NCBI GenBank assembly: GCA_019137255.1
Contig: WPDH01000101.1
Coordinates: 248,001 to 312,000, forward strand
Source: Corinectria fuckeliana
Lineage: Eukaryota > Ascomycota > Sordariomycetes > Hypocreales > Nectriaceae
DNA length: 64,000 nt
Direction of reading: 5' to 3'
Every line of letters begins with the position of its first letter. The stretch's first letter is position 1. Of this stretch, positions 12,001 through 21,450 are shown piece by piece. The notes under the pieces were generated by a model. That model was not told where the DNA came from and made no database searches. It saw nothing but the letters and a program-made list of their open reading frames with translations. A program made the position numbers and the translations under genes.

Positions 12001-13588
12001 TGCTGCAGTGTCTTACGAGGACAGCTTTTTCGAACTCGGCGGTGACTCCATTGTCGCCATGTCAATGGTTGGCAATGCCAGGGAGGTGGAAATTCCGCTC
12101 ACCGTGGCGGACATCTTCAAGAACCCCACCTTTGGGCAGATGCTTAATTGCCTCCTAGAACGATCAGACGAGGATTATGAGACGGTGTCGAGCGATGACA
12201 AGACCTTCTTTTCCACCTCCAAGAAGGAGCCAGCCAGCATAGATGAAGAGGTGTACGAGCCTTTCTCCATGCTCGGCCAAGAGGACGCTGAGCAATTCGT
12301 CCGAGACCACGTCTGCACTGTTGCAGGCGTGTCCCGAGCCAGCATCATGGACGTGCTCCCAACCACGGACTTTCAGGCCCAGGCCATCGAGGGAAGCCTG
12401 CTCGAGTCGCGATGGATGCTCAACTATTTCCACCTGGATGGTGCAGGCCCGCTTGACATTGGCCTGCTGCGAGAGAGCATCGCAAACGTCGTGGCATCTT
12501 GTGACGTGTTGCGCACAGTCTTTGTCCCCCATCAGAAAGCATACCTGCAGGTTGTCCTCCGCCAAGTCCAACCCGATCTGACTGTCCACGACGTGGACGA
12601 CGTCGAGCAATTTACCTCGGAACTTGAACTCAGTCATCGTCACGAGGCTCCGCGCCCGGAGCAGCCCTCCCTCCGCTTCATCGTGGCGCGACTCAAATCG
12701 TCCGCACGACACAGGATTTTCCTGAGAATCTCCCACGCGCAGTATGACGGTGTCTGCTTCCCAGCTATCCTCGGAGCATTGAAGGCTTGCTATGAGGGAG
12801 AGCCTATCCTCCCCACACCTTCGTATGCAACTTACGTCCGCGGGGCACTGGGCAACATTACTCTGGATCACTACGCGTACTGGAAAGACCTCCTCAGAGA
12901 TTCCACTCCGACGGATGTCATCCAACGAGAAGATACTTCGCTACACACGGTTCCTACTCAAGTTTTGAAACAGGTGATACCTACGCGCTCGCTCGCGTCT
13001 TTCAATATTACCACTGCCACTGTCGTCAAGGCCGCCTGGTCAAGTGTGCTGGCCAAGGCCACGGGAAAGACCGACGTTGTCTTTGGTCACCTCATCAGCG
13101 GACGCAATGTCGGTAGCGTGCCGGGCATTGAGTCCATTGTCGGCCCTTGCCTGAACGTGGTTCCTGTACGCGTCTGTCACCAACCGTCTTGGACCGTACT
13201 CCATCTCCTCCAACACATCCAGGACCAGCAGGTGGACAATATGCCATATGAATCACTCGGATTCAAGCAGATTATCGACAAGTGCACCGACTGGAACGAT
13301 GACGGAGCAAACGGCTTTTCCACCGTGGTCCAGCACCAAAGCATGCCTCAGACGGGCAGTCTGACAATTGGGGGAAACACCTACGAAGTTGGGGCGATGG
13401 CCTCGCAGGAAGACACTGCTGATTTCAGCGTCGTCACCACGCCGCAAGACGCAAACAACACCGAGGTCTGCTTGATTTATGCTCGGGACGGAGCTATAGA
13501 CACGTTATTTGCAGAGCAGATGTTTGACTCGCTCTGCAACACCATCATGGCGTTCTCTGCGGACCCTAACGCCTGTCTTGTACACTAG
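1..13588 (+). CDS. Multimodular non-ribosomal peptide synthetase, 5'-truncated by the window edge
   Basis: Open from base 2 to a TAG at 13586-13588 with no intron, so the gene starts left of the window. Domains by nucleotide: partial A1 (from LKTLVLGGEAMS, 2-~820), T1 (Ser in GGDS ~970), E1 (1126-2440, HHLVIDVVSW, EGHGRE), C2 (2530-3830, SHAIADG), A2 (3850-5450, FTSGTTGLPKG, YKTGDLV), T2 (~5510-5710), C3 (5840-7080, HHALYDAW), A3 (7140-8740, YTSGSTGKPKG), T3 (~8810-9010), E2 (9070-10440, HHLVVDIVSW), C4 (10480-11770, SHAVTDG), T4 (11950-12150) and a terminal C5 (12330-13560, SHAQYDG). The last C is the fungal type that usually releases or cyclises the peptide. There is no A domain between C4 and T4. 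Two E domains predict D-residues at modules 1 and 3. By comparison with GrsA I read A2 pocket residues D-A-M-L-V-G-A-V-I and A3 D-I-G-F-V-G-G-I-F; substrates cannot be assigned. The product is unknown. Confidence 0.96.
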   Translation, partial: GLKTLVLGGEAMSSAHVSSWASSIQLMNAYGPSETAVIAAVNTAVTFASGPSNIGRAVGGLCWVTDATNHDRLAPIGAVGELVVEGPILAQGYLKNPQKTAESFITNPKWCSQFSNAAASNQRRMYKTGDLVKLAEDGTIVFQGRKDNQVKVNGQRLELSEVEHHLGADPAVQYGLVAIPSSGPYKKRLIAVLSLKSLAEMKRETIGEMQLVGNDASSSHMTGIRERMAGYLAAYMIPSTWIVVNHIPLLPSGKLDRRRVVNWVEEMTAEHHQSVLDAQEKASALDREASEVEVKLRAAWAKVLNLKVDKVPFKQPFLRLGGDSISAMQLMAVCRSSNMAVTVGQIMQSKSIIELASHATAVEDAVYEQEQENKPFDLSPIQKVYFECMGADATHFNQSMLLGTTRTITPEELSRALETIIETHSMLRARFSEANGSWSQRITNNTSGSYALRAHTSVEQSRLSALIEESQKSLNIVKGPLCAADIFEMQENGNQVVAFVAHHLVIDVVSWNIILQDLEGLLSSAVYSPAKPLSFQTWNSMQYEQAQKATLEQVFHGVQMPRHDLSYWGMQGVPNLHGDSITETFEIATDDSLLLLGPCHDAFQTNVVDVLLASLLASFRQTFSDRSAIPPIFNEGHGREPWDDKLDLSRMVGWFTTLCPVYLPESLPAEADILDIVRWVKDFRRKVPGKGRPYFAHSLLSQEGQTHTQEWPVEIAFNFLGQTQQAESGESVFKSLGKSMLDSVNSETDIGADVPRLALVEISASFTGSNLSFSFSFNRHMDRQHSIRNWIEACSTSICQAVQRLSQARPEPSTADISLLPLAFKGESQIKEKLSEVGITSLDELEAAYPCSPVQQGILFSQIKNPEYYAYSITFAVNCAQPGGVVDMQRLADAWQDVIRRHSSLRTVFVDSLLQEGTMDQVVLKKHLANIAILECTDDELAQKRLGVHSSLGLPTDQPPHHLSMFKTPEGRVLCVLEMSHAIADGTSMPILFRDLALAYEGTLPASSLSVYRDYVAHLQGSRSSNTANYWKNYLAGAEPCSFPTLTDGAAEPKVLRALDQKISRAADLQEFCTETGVTLSNVLQLAWAIVLQAYTGLDDVLFGYLVSSRDIPVHDIDKAVGVFINMLVCRVHLNPSTSLGDVLETVQADLVGAMQHKQVSLADVQHEMGTSNAPLFNTAYSFQRRSVSKSMATGPISFDVSDAQDPSEFDMTVNVEVWDSNAELQLCYWTDKISDSQAKNIASTFDQVLSSIVAHDSATPIGELNLLSEHCSHQLASWNNAEPESLEQCVHHVFEHNAEQRPDETPAVQAWDASFTYRELDAIASQLAQHLVSLGVRPETYVPLCFEKSAWTVVAMMAVLKAGGAFVPLDPTHPPERINFLIRSVDAKLILCSSSLTQKFESLGIHTFSVGQETVSQLPTTSAGSLQVQVAPNNPAYIIFTSGTTGLPKGTIIEHGAFTTGGTAHAKAIKMTSASRVLQFASHTFDASIMEILSTLLVGGCICIPSDQDRMNDLAAAITKLNVNWTLLTPSVANVLKPGSVPTLKVLVTGGEAMSRDHITKWANDAALVNAYGPSETSVIAATSTKVDENGNILNREPATIGHAVGSRCWIVDPRNHNRLMPIGSIGELLVEGPIVARGYLGNEAKTRDAFIEHPSWRTSLQLAGDRIDRMYKTGDLVAYNSNGSFDYVARKDTQIKLNGQRIELGEIEHHVKVSLPADVQSAVDLVVPQSKVSTKALAVFFTSDENFEGAKLGQINDLLLPMSSASAKLGQSLKMAVGGALPSYMVPTIYIPVIKMPWNLAGKLDRQKLKMIVQSIPPQQMAAYKLAGASQKRVPTTLMQRKLQKVWGKVLNLGSDAISRDDSFFRLGGDSVGAMKLVAAARMEDVVLTVMNVFKHPKLSDMATSCGLSNDASVTVVKSLSLLGDVASPSLLLDELAERCGIQRSQIQDVYPCSPLQEGLVTSSMQQPGAYIAKNVYELPEGIHLDRFKHAWQRAVDQVDILRSRIVNAQSLKSYQVVLQPREIEWDDHRSLKSANDNTKPVPEQNGGALARYTIVNSADSGSRYFVWTVHHALYDAWSMPSVLKLVSHLYYGDGVDSLTPAVPFANFIKYLADVDVQASDEFWKARLQGTSSPHFPPISSTSSTESSGASLKHTIQYSRGSLDMDITVPTVVRAAWALVIGSQTGSDDVVFGETLSGRDIALDNVGDILGPTLTTVPSRIQIDRDATIGHFLKTLHEQSTELIPYQHAGLQNIKRLGDAMAVACDFRNLLVIQSAEEATSQQEFLQPLEDEFEQQSFFTYPLVVECAIEAHSLVLTIHHDEAVMTNWQVKRIVHQFDALVEQLISMSRKPTRKVAELQLCSQEDVRIISEWNHSTFKQVEESIPSLFQQSATTQPYVTAIRAWDGQLSYDAVRQHAVHLAKLLVHKGVRAETLVPCCMDKSLWTSVSMLAVTLAGGALVPLDPAHPPARHAEIARDCKARLALCSPQYQDRFNGVVESVVLVNSELFTTTLPREEIALQDLPNVASRDAAFVIYTSGSTGKPKGVVIDHGSFCASSKAFMQRMKLTPASNVFHFTSYAFDIAMGETFGTLTSGACLCVPSEEMRTGDLPGAMNTLGVTWAFLTPSVANIQDASSFKTLQTLVCGGEALTPETIGTWADKVELMNGYGPAECTIFAVANANVSVGKDHTNIGRAMNGGHTWVVDPRDHNCLVPLGCVGELLIGGPIVARGYLNDGEKTAESFIKNPAWMHRFASEKDQQQQPMRLYKTGDLVKYRPDGTLTYMGRKDHQVKLHGQRMELGEIEAHLESDQRIRHALVNLPKSGICRGRLVAIVSLDGLMSDESCIVSSKLVPVSASVMEASREQISAIQDRLSENLPPYMVPSAWLVVEAIPLSLSGKLDRASAQAWLAHMDTDTYKMAVGSDGSEDTAEPTTSVGQQIRRIWSSVLNIAEQATPINRSFISLGGDSITAIQIMTRCRDQSIRLSMQEIMRGKSITELATLIETEDRQAQNDVPKYEEQLNQAFALSPIQQLFFNNSFNKDQGDRFNQSQLLSVKSPVDASKFEHAVQALVQRHSMLRSRFNRSPDGQWTQQIASDINTSHGFRFHKLAAGSDMISFIAASQNSIDISGPVFVVDLFEQPDGSQVASLIAHHLVVDIVSWINIIQDLGTFLTTASPKTSQPFSFQAWNAAQTEHAKSLERHGEGLLSFPVQPADLDFWGMSNTTNAYGDVTRKSFVVSDTDIVSLVLGDSHTALKTEPLDLFVSALLQSFGHTFGERDLPTLFNEGHGREPWDNTIDLSQTVGWFTSLCPVHVSLGNLDDTIDSVRRVKDVRRSMSSNGRPYFAHRYLTESGKRDLGNHEPMEVLLNYLGRTQQTSQSDSLFGSVDFPMTEEEMQIISDVAPETHRLALFEISIAILDEGVNFTFMYNKHMLHQDRIDKWVSNCEEVLIGTARKLSEAPSTPTLSDFPLMPFGYTELQELVTRSLPAVHVRFDEVEDMYPCSPMQTGILLSQLLDPSQYLFHTVLEVTPSGSTIDAQKLSQACAQVIDRHPALRTVFVNSVYRGGTFDQVVLRPRETRITFIKCREIEVMAKLNARSLEKTNKEPGPMLPYQITICQTPQGKVFIKLEMSHAVTDGASTSLILRDITNAYTNSLPSTEAPSYKEYIKYLSSQSIDSSLNFWTSYLSRAQSTDFPAINPDPTGGRSLGSVAVDFGRFAHLHSLGSESGVTFSNMILAAWALLLRSYTKSSDVCFGYLASGRDARIDGIDEIVGPFINMLVFRFQFAPGMLLKNVFLDAQEDYLASLPHQHFSLARVSHALGRKKRGFFNTAVSIQNAGSPTGSEPKALTYESVEAFDPSEYAVTLNVNTTRGDEGIVFRYWNDVLSDSQAEDLAVTMSDLLSDFIDHSEEALSHLRLFQGSQLLTHGYTQTDAVDFWTSHHDDVDCEAMINSSASSKSSTDLDALLFSPPNRSGPFARGRDHLHHELMALWRETLDLGSAAVSYEDSFFELGGDSIVAMSMVGNAREVEIPLTVADIFKNPTFGQMLNCLLERSDEDYETVSSDDKTFFSTSKKEPASIDEEVYEPFSMLGQEDAEQFVRDHVCTVAGVSRASIMDVLPTTDFQAQAIEGSLLESRWMLNYFHLDGAGPLDIGLLRESIANVVASCDVLRTVFVPHQKAYLQVVLRQVQPDLTVHDVDDVEQFTSELELSHRHEAPRPEQPSLRFIVARLKSSARHRIFLRISHAQYDGVCFPAILGALKACYEGEPILPTPSYATYVRGALGNITLDHYAYWKDLLRDSTPTDVIQREDTSLHTVPTQVLKQVIPTRSLASFNITTATVVKAAWSSVLAKATGKTDVVFGHLISGRNVGSVPGIESIVGPCLNVVPVRVCHQPSWTVLHLLQHIQDQQVDNMPYESLGFKQIIDKCTDWNDDGANGFSTVVQHQSMPQTGSLTIGGNTYEVGAMASQEDTADFSVVTTPQDANNTEVCLIYARDGAIDTLFAEQMFDSLCNTIMAFSADPNACLVH

Positions 13589-14109
13589 TTTCTTGAGATG
13601 CATGTCATTAGATAGAACATAGACGATTTCATATTTTTTGGTTTAATAGTTTTAATTGCATAAATGCTACAATTACCGTAACCTGATTTTGCTTGTCTTC
13701 GCTGCGCGTACTAATTAAACCTAAGTTGCTAGTAATTAGTACCGTGAGTGCTACCTCAGCCCTGTGTCTATCTACGTTAATAATATTAGTCTTGTCTCTA
13801 TTCTCAATCCTGCCCAGTGTACATGGTACTGGGACCACATATTTATTGCATGCAACTTTACCAACTCTCCTTCAATTTGTGAACCGGCAGCATATTTAAA
13901 TGAAGCTGCGCGTACATCTTCGCCTGTCAAAAACCTAATCGCAAACAACTATAGCATGCCGGAAAAGGCGGGACCGCAGTTGCGATAGGCTTTTAGTGGC
14001 AGAGCTTTATCAGAAGGGCAAGAATGACAAGACTTCTTCTAGAAGATCTGCCCGCGAGGGTAACATACCCTACACCACTTATATTTTGCATTTCCCCCAC
14101 TTTTTAATA
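13589..14109. other. NRPS 3' flank, no gene
   Basis: Intergenic DNA between the NRPS stop and the retrotransposon. Base composition is moderately AT-rich, rising toward the element. Open frames here are short with no recognisable motif. The last five bases before the LTR (14110-14114, ATTAC) are the left target-site duplication. Confidence 0.6.
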
Positions 14110-14114
14110 ATTAC

Positions 14115-14278
14115 TGTTAGTGGTAGAACCACTAGTTAGGCCCGCTATTAGGCACTATCCACATTTCTGCCTTAGATGCTAGGTATCTAGTGATAATAGT
14201 GATCCCCTTAGGGACTTACTATTCTGCCCTCTTTTTCTAGCTTAGTATAATTATATAATACATATAGTTATATTAATA
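14115..14278 (+). repeat. 5' LTR (heavily RIP-mutated)
   Basis: 164 bp, aligning without gaps to 22895-23058. It starts TGTTAG and ends ATTAATA. The roughly two dozen differences from the 3' copy are all transitions, and nearly all put T or A in this copy where the 3' copy has C or G, many at CpA sites. The terminal TA is probably a RIP-mutated CA. Confidence 0.88.
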
Positions 14279-16999
14279 GTTATAAGCTTAGTAGTAACTT
14301 TTTAAGTGAATTCTAGCTTTTAGTATTAATCTAGTATTATTTTTAATATTAGGAAAAGACCTATAAGTAACTAATTCCTCTCCTAGCTAAGTAATTACCC
14401 TTAAGGCTTATAAATTCTAATTTAAGTAATTTATATAATCTAAAGTAATTTACCTACTAAGTACTTAGTATACCTTTAGCTACTAATATAACAAATATAA
14501 ATAGTATAAAAGTATTTTTAGACTTTCTTCTTAAGCTAAAAAAGGCTAAGAATTAGACCTTATAACTAGAGTATATTTATACTTTAGCTATAATATATAA
14601 AATCTAGAAATATATTAGCTTAAAAACTATATTAGGTATTAATAATCTAGTATTAGACTTTATACTAGTTATTAATAAGAGAGACTTCTTCTTAAAGCCT
14701 AAAAGGCTAGATTTTTTAAGTATTAATAATAGTAAGAAAAAAGCTCTTATTATATAAATCTATTAGCTTAACCTTAAAGATTAGTAGTAAGATTATAATA
14801 TTAAGCAAGCTAATAATAATAGGCTATTTATACTTTAGTAGGTAAGATAAGATAAGAGCTTATAAGATAAGACTCTTAAGAAGAAGAAGCTAAATAAGCT
14901 TAAGATATCTATCTTAAAGACCCTCTTAGGTAGCTATATTATATATATTAGGAAAATATAAGATCTTAAGAAGATTATTAGCTGTCTTAAGATTTTTATT
15001 AATCCTAAAGATAAGAATAATATCTATAAAGTTAAGATAAAGTTTTAAGCCCTAATAACTAAAAAAGAGTTAAAAGATTAATTTAATTTAATTTAATTTA
15101 TTTATATACTATTTTAACTTTAGAGCTATCTAGACCTTCTTCTAAGTAGCTTAGACTAATCTATAATAGAGGGGAAAAACCTAATAGTAAGCTATAAGAT
15201 AAAAAACCTCTTACTACTCTCACCTAAGGGGGAAGTAAGTCAGGTATAATATATATGTATAGTAGTGTAAGTTTTAGGCAGGTCTACTTTATAAGAAAAG
15301 CTAGTTATATACTTATAATAATAAATCCTTATAAGGCTTAGCCTAAATTATGTGTTAGAACTTATTTGATCTTAAGGCAGGTCTAAGTCGCTCTTACTAC
15401 TAATTTTTATCTTCCTAGGTATTATTCTTATTACTACCTAGTATTAGCATTTCTTCTCTTACTTTTAAGAGTATTTACTCTCTAAATTAGTTAATAGGCC
15501 TAAATACTACTAGGACTAGATCTAGGTCTAGTTTAGCCTAAGGCTGCTTTAGAGGCTGCTTAGGCCCCCTTCAGGCTAGGTTATTTAGTGCTGTAGTTAG
15601 TATTAGTATTAATACTACTATACTTTATAGTAGGCATACTATATGGCTATACTGCTTGTTTAGAATACTAAACTGTGTAGGTCTCTCTAAATAGGTATTT
15701 CTTACTTACTCTTACTTCTTTTATACTATATAGTATATATAAGACTATACTAAGTGCAGCCTGTTATAGTTATAACATACTAAGGGGATATTACTAGTAG
15801 AGGTAGGGCAAACTATATCTCTTATATAGTAGGCTCCCCTATAGTAGCTATACCTAGCCTATTCCTAATAATATCATATAATATATCTAAAGCAGAAGCA
15901 CTTAAAGTATTACTTAGGTTAAATCTCCTCTAAATAGGGCTCAGTCTAATATACCTTTATAGCTATAATTATACCTTAGTCATAAAGTTTATTTATATCT
16001 GTTAGTTTAGTTAATAATATAACTAGTGACTAATAAGGTCTGGCTGTGTAGCAGCTCTGTAATAGTTTTATAGTGTGTATCTTAATACTATTTGCTTATT
16101 AGATATCTGCTGCTAGGTCCTTAAGCAAGCCTCTTATGCGGCTAGTTAAGACCCTTTTAGTAACCACTATAAACTGCCTTAAGACCTAATACGCACCTGT
16201 ACTAAAAACAGTAAGGATCTAAGTATTATCCTTTAGGAGATCTATAATAGGTCCGCGAAAGAGGACTATAATATCCCCGCTAAGAAGGTAGTATAAGACT
16301 ATTATAGGCGAGAAATAGCCCCTCAGGAGGGCATAATTAATAGCTGTTATAGTATCTAATAGTGTGTAAGATATAATATTAGGAGCTATACTTAGCGACC
16401 TGATGATAATCTCCCTGCTAAGGCGAGGGGGGATTACCTTAGATAGAGGCGCTATAAGAGACTAAAGTGTTCTCTTATTATAAGCGATTTAGGCCTAGGT
16501 TAGGGCCTTAGCAGGTATTTCCTAAAGGGCAGTTAATACTACTTTTTTAATAGTAATTATAATTATTTCTGTGAGGGTTAGTAAGATTAGGATCTTATTA
16601 CTTATATATTAGGCACAGCTTATAGTAGTATTAGCTAAGACTACTACTAATCCCTAAACTAAGGGAAAAATAGCTTCTAAGATAATTACTTTAAGTTTAA
16701 GTTTAGTCTTAATAATAAGGTCTTTAAATTAATTGCTAGTTGTTCTTATACTAGGCTTAGTCTATAGTGAGTATAGGTTTTACTGTGAAAAATTTTCCTC
16801 ACAGGGAGGAAGAGGGTGGTATATAACCTTAATTCCCTCTATTTCGCTTAGTGTGTGTATCACACATATTATAGCAATAATGTGGGAGCGGAAATAAGGT
16901 AAAGAAGGTCTGTAGATAATATTAATTAGGTTAGAATTGATTTTAGGTGAATAACTAAGGCATAGTAGGGGTAACTGTTAATGTTCGCAAGTGTGGAGT

Positions 17000-19900
17000 T
17001 AAAAGATTAAAAAGCTTAAACTAACTAGTTTAAAAAGGCCTAAAAGAATTATATTATATATAAGATAATTACTATTAATAAGAAGAGGGCTAAAAAGGAG
17101 TTTCTAAAGGTAATAAAACTCTAGTAAGAGTTTTATTATACTTAAGATAAGCTTATTATAAGGTAAAAAAGTAAGAGTAAAAAGGTAGATAATCTGCTTA
17201 AGATTATATACCTTTTTTATAATAATATAAGAAAGGAAAAGTTAAATCTTTTTTAAGCTTACTTTATAATAGCTCTTAGGTTATTAAACTCTTCTTAGTT
17301 AAGCTAGCAGAATAAAACTATAGGTTAAAAGTACTTTAGCTATAAAAGAAGATATCTTATATAAATACTTATATAGTAGGAAAAATATTTTAACTTTCTA
17401 GCCTTATATAAGAAGAAATACACCTTAGAGGGCTAGAGCTTTCACTCTAAGCAGGATAAGACTCTTAAGAAGTAGTTTAATAAGTACTTAAAAGAGCTAA
17501 AAAAGGCTAATACTTAGACCCTAGCAAAAAAGGCAACCTATATGCTAATTAGCAGTCTAAAAAAGAAGGTAGAGATAATTACTATTACTTATTAAACCTC
17601 TCCTCTAGGCCTTATTTCTTATATAAATACCTTATATATAGCTATATATAATATAACCTTTATAGACCTTATAATTAGGGATATTACTATTTATAATTTT
17701 AGTATCTTATACTACTTTTTTAACTATATAGACTAGTTCTCTAAAAAAGGCTTTAATTAGAAGGTTAAAAAGACTACTTATATAAAAGATAATAAGATAT
17801 TTATAAAAGGCTAAGATATAGTTAACCTAAGAGTTTAATACCTTAGGTTTTCTAAAAGCAGGCTTATTAGACTTAAGTATACTTATTATATACTAGAGAT
17901 ATATCTTAATATAATCTTAAGCTTTTAGATATATAATAATAGTATTATTTAGGATTAGAAAGTAAAGGTTTTTTAGATAAAAGGATTATTTAAGATAGTA
18001 GCTTTTATATAACTTTATATAAGCTAGTAGGTTATTTTAATAAGAGTATCTATTTAGAGCTTTTTAGTTATAATAGCCTTAAAGCTTAGAATAGTTCTTA
18101 AAGAGAATACTAAGCTCTAGTATTAATAATATAGTTATATAGGGTAAGAAGCTCTTAATTAGCTAGTTTTATTAAGTTTAAGAGTAAGAGTTAAAAGACC
18201 CCTTCTTAAGAAATATTAGGTTTATACTATAATAAAAGTAATAATAATAGTCTTAAGAAAGTCTTTAGATTATATCTCTTAAGAGCCTAAAAAAGTAATA
18301 AATTATAAATTTTATTACTTTTTAGTGCTTATATATAATAGCTACTATTATTAAGTCTTATTTATAAATATAATAATAAAAATATACTTTTTTTACTCCC
18401 TAAAGATAAAATTAGGTATTAGAAGTATATTTAGAAAGCTATAAGCCTAGCTATAAACTTAATATAACCTTAAGATCTTACTCTTATAGTATAATAATAA
18501 GAAGGCTCTTTTTACTAAAAAGAAAAGAGAGATCTTTAAGAATAATAGTATAATTATCTATAAGTCTATCTTATTAACCTTAATATAAAATAAGAGTGTT
18601 AAAATATTAGAAAGAATTATTAAGATTAAGAGTAAGATTATAATTAAGAAGTTAGAGCTCTTAGAAAAGCTTACTTTTAAGATATATTATATAATAATAT
18701 ACCTTCTTAACTATATATCTTATTAAAGGAAAAATCAGTAGGTAACCCTCTACTAGCTCTAGTAGAACTAGGTTAAAAATAATATTCTTATATATAGTTA
18801 TATCCTTAAGGATATAAGGCTTTTATAGGTATATATTAAGGTCTTTAAGTGCTTAGCCTACCTAATAACTATAACTACCTTAGAATATATTAAGTTATAT
18901 AAGTTTTTAAGCTTACTTATAAAGAGAGCTTATATTAGATATCTTATTAGCTATAAGAGTAAGTTATAATATATAATTTATATACTAGTAACCTAAGGTA
19001 AAAAGGTTATAATTTTTACTAATATATAGTTTAATAAGTAAGAATACTTTAATTTAAGATATAAGAAAAATATAAAAGCCTATAAGAAATATACTTATAG
19101 AATTTTAGACTAAATTAATATAAGAGAGATTCTTAATAATAAAGATATTAGTAAGAAAGGTAGTCTTAATATAATAGCTATAAAGTCTTTTTTAGATCTT
19201 ACTAAGTTATAAATTTAGGTACTACTTATAATATCTCTAAGAGAGATATAATAGCAAAAAGAGGTCTAATATACTTAGTAATAGTAATCTTAAACTAAGA
19301 CTTTATAAGAAAAGAAAAACACTCTTAAGATTAGAAGTGCTAAGATTATATTTAAGATTATTTTATCTTTTCTCTCTCTTATTAGAAGAGCTATAAGATA
19401 AGTTACTTTTCTTAATAATACTTTATATTAGTTTAGCTTACTATATAAGATAATAAGTATAATACTATTATATAATTTATTACCTAAGATTATAAATAAT
19501 ATCTTATTAGCTATATAAGCTAAAAATAGTAATAACTCTATAAAACCTAATAATCTTATAAAAAGATTAGAATTATAAGACTTATTAGATAATAATAGTT
19601 TAGTTAATATATAGATTATTATACTAGAATAAGTTAATAAGATATTAGGAAACAAAATAGATAGTAAGACTAATTTTACCTTATATAATAACCCTAATAA
19701 TACCTCTTTTTAGTTATTAGAGGAATTATTATAAAGCACCTAAAGAGATTATAATTAGTACCTTTAGGAAGATAATATAATCTTTAAGTATTATAGTTAG
19801 AAGCCCTAAGAGAAAGCTCTTAAGATATAAAAGCAAAAAGAACTTAAAAAGTATACTAAGATAAAGTATATTATTAATATAACTCTTTTAAATATAAAAA

Positions 19901-21450
19901 GATATTCTCTTTATATTAGTATAATACTACCTGCCCTAAGGTTATATAAGTAGGCTATAACCTCTCTATAAGCACCTTAGTAGTATATAAGCCTTCTTCT
20001 AGAGATTAAGAACCTAAAGGATAAAAAAGCCTATAAGAAGATTCTTATAGATAAGCTAAATAATAATATTTAGCTTATTAACCTTAAATAGGTGTTTATA
20101 TATAAGGTTAATAAATAAAGCTATATAATATGCTTTAAGGTGTGCTTAGTAGCTTATAGTAATAAGTAGAATAAGAATAAAGCTAAGACTTATATATCTA
20201 TCTTAGTATATAAGACTTTTTAAGTGATATATATAAAATACTATAAGAAAGATCTTAATATATATTAATATAATATTATTAACACTTTTATTAAAGCTCT
20301 ACTAGGCAGAGAGGTTTACTACTACTTACTACTAGAAATATTTAAAAAGAGGGTCTCTTTAAAGCTCTTAAGAGCCTTTTATAGCCTATTAATATTACTA
20401 AAGTTATAATATAAAAATCTTATTTACTTTTTTACTAGTTAAAACTTTAAAGCCTATAAGAAAGACCTTTATATTTTTAAGTATAAGAAGCTTTTTATCT
20501 TCTTTTATATAAATAATATTATTATAATATAGCTAAAAGAGTTTAAAAGCAAATAATAATAAGTCTATAATATCTTAATAATAAAATATTAGGTTAAGAA
20601 CCTAGGAGAGCTATACTAGTTTTTAGGGATTAAAGTTATTAAGGACTATATAGTAAGTTACTTTTAGCTCTCTTAGGAGTTATATATTTTAACTATAGCT
20701 AGAAAATTTAAGTTAGATAGTAAAAGACTAGAGGTCTATAAGAAAAGAACTTTTTTACTCTTATAAATTCTTATACTTATAATATATAAAGCTAGCTTTA
20801 GTCTTATCTTAAAGTATAAGACAAAAGTAGGTAGTATTAGCTATCCTGCTAACACTATAAGGCTTAATATATCTTATAAATTATTAAAGCTTAGTTAATT
20901 TAGTTATTAGCTAAGCCTTAAGTATAATAAAATAGTAGAATAGTATATTAGCTACTTTTATAACACTAGAAAGCTTTATATTTACTATATAGTAGCTAAG
21001 AATTAGAGAAATCTCTTTATAGCTATAAATATAGCTTTTAGAGACTGCTTAATAACTAGAAAGTGCTTATAAAGCTAAGTAGTTATACTATATAAGAGTC
21101 TTATTACTTAAAAGGCTATAAAGTAGAATATAGTTATTATATTAAGTATAAAAGCTAAGTTACTTACTCTTATAAGTATAGTTAAGAAATAGCTAGCCTT
21201 AGGTTAACTTCTTAAGAAGGTTAGTATTAAGGTCTAAAATACAGTCTAAATCTAGTATAATAATATTAATATAATTTAGCTGATTATAGGGTAGTTAGCT
21301 AAGCTAGTTATAGCACTTTAGTATATTAATATCTATTATTACTAGGTTTATAAGCTTATTTAAAAGAGTAAAGTTAAGATATTTTAGCTGCTTATAGCTT
21401 AAATACTAGTAGATAGCCTTATAAAGCCTCTTTTAGAATAGAAATATATA
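17000..21450 (+). pseudogene. Copia gag-pol remnant (protease, integrase, reverse transcriptase, RNase H)
   Basis: Decayed but recognisable when C-to-T and G-to-A changes are allowed for. A gag-like stretch lies near 17.46-17.58 kb. The protease/pre-integrase region with its LK-x-x-YY-I-x-E-I-x-LN block is near 17.87-17.93 kb. The integrase C-terminal tail (RAY-I-x-YL-I-S-YKSK) is near 18.93-18.97 kb. The reverse transcriptase KARLVARGNK-like segment is near 20.13-20.17 kb, and its YVDD box survives as Y-I-N-N at 20506-20517. The RNase H HIDIYYHW-like block is near 21.32-21.36 kb, and an ADSLTKPL-like end is at about 21406-21433. The order protease-integrase-RT-RNase H is that of Ty1/Copia. 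Stops in every segment make it non-functional. Confidence 0.75.

Noticed and set aside
12164..12925. 253-codon open frame on the minus strand
   Set aside because: It lies wholly inside the NRPS T4-C5 coding region and has no family features; antisense shadow.
19428..19655. 75-codon minus-strand frame in the AT-rich block
   Set aside because: Low-complexity Ile/Leu-rich translation of RIP-mutated retrotransposon DNA, antisense to the pol remnant.
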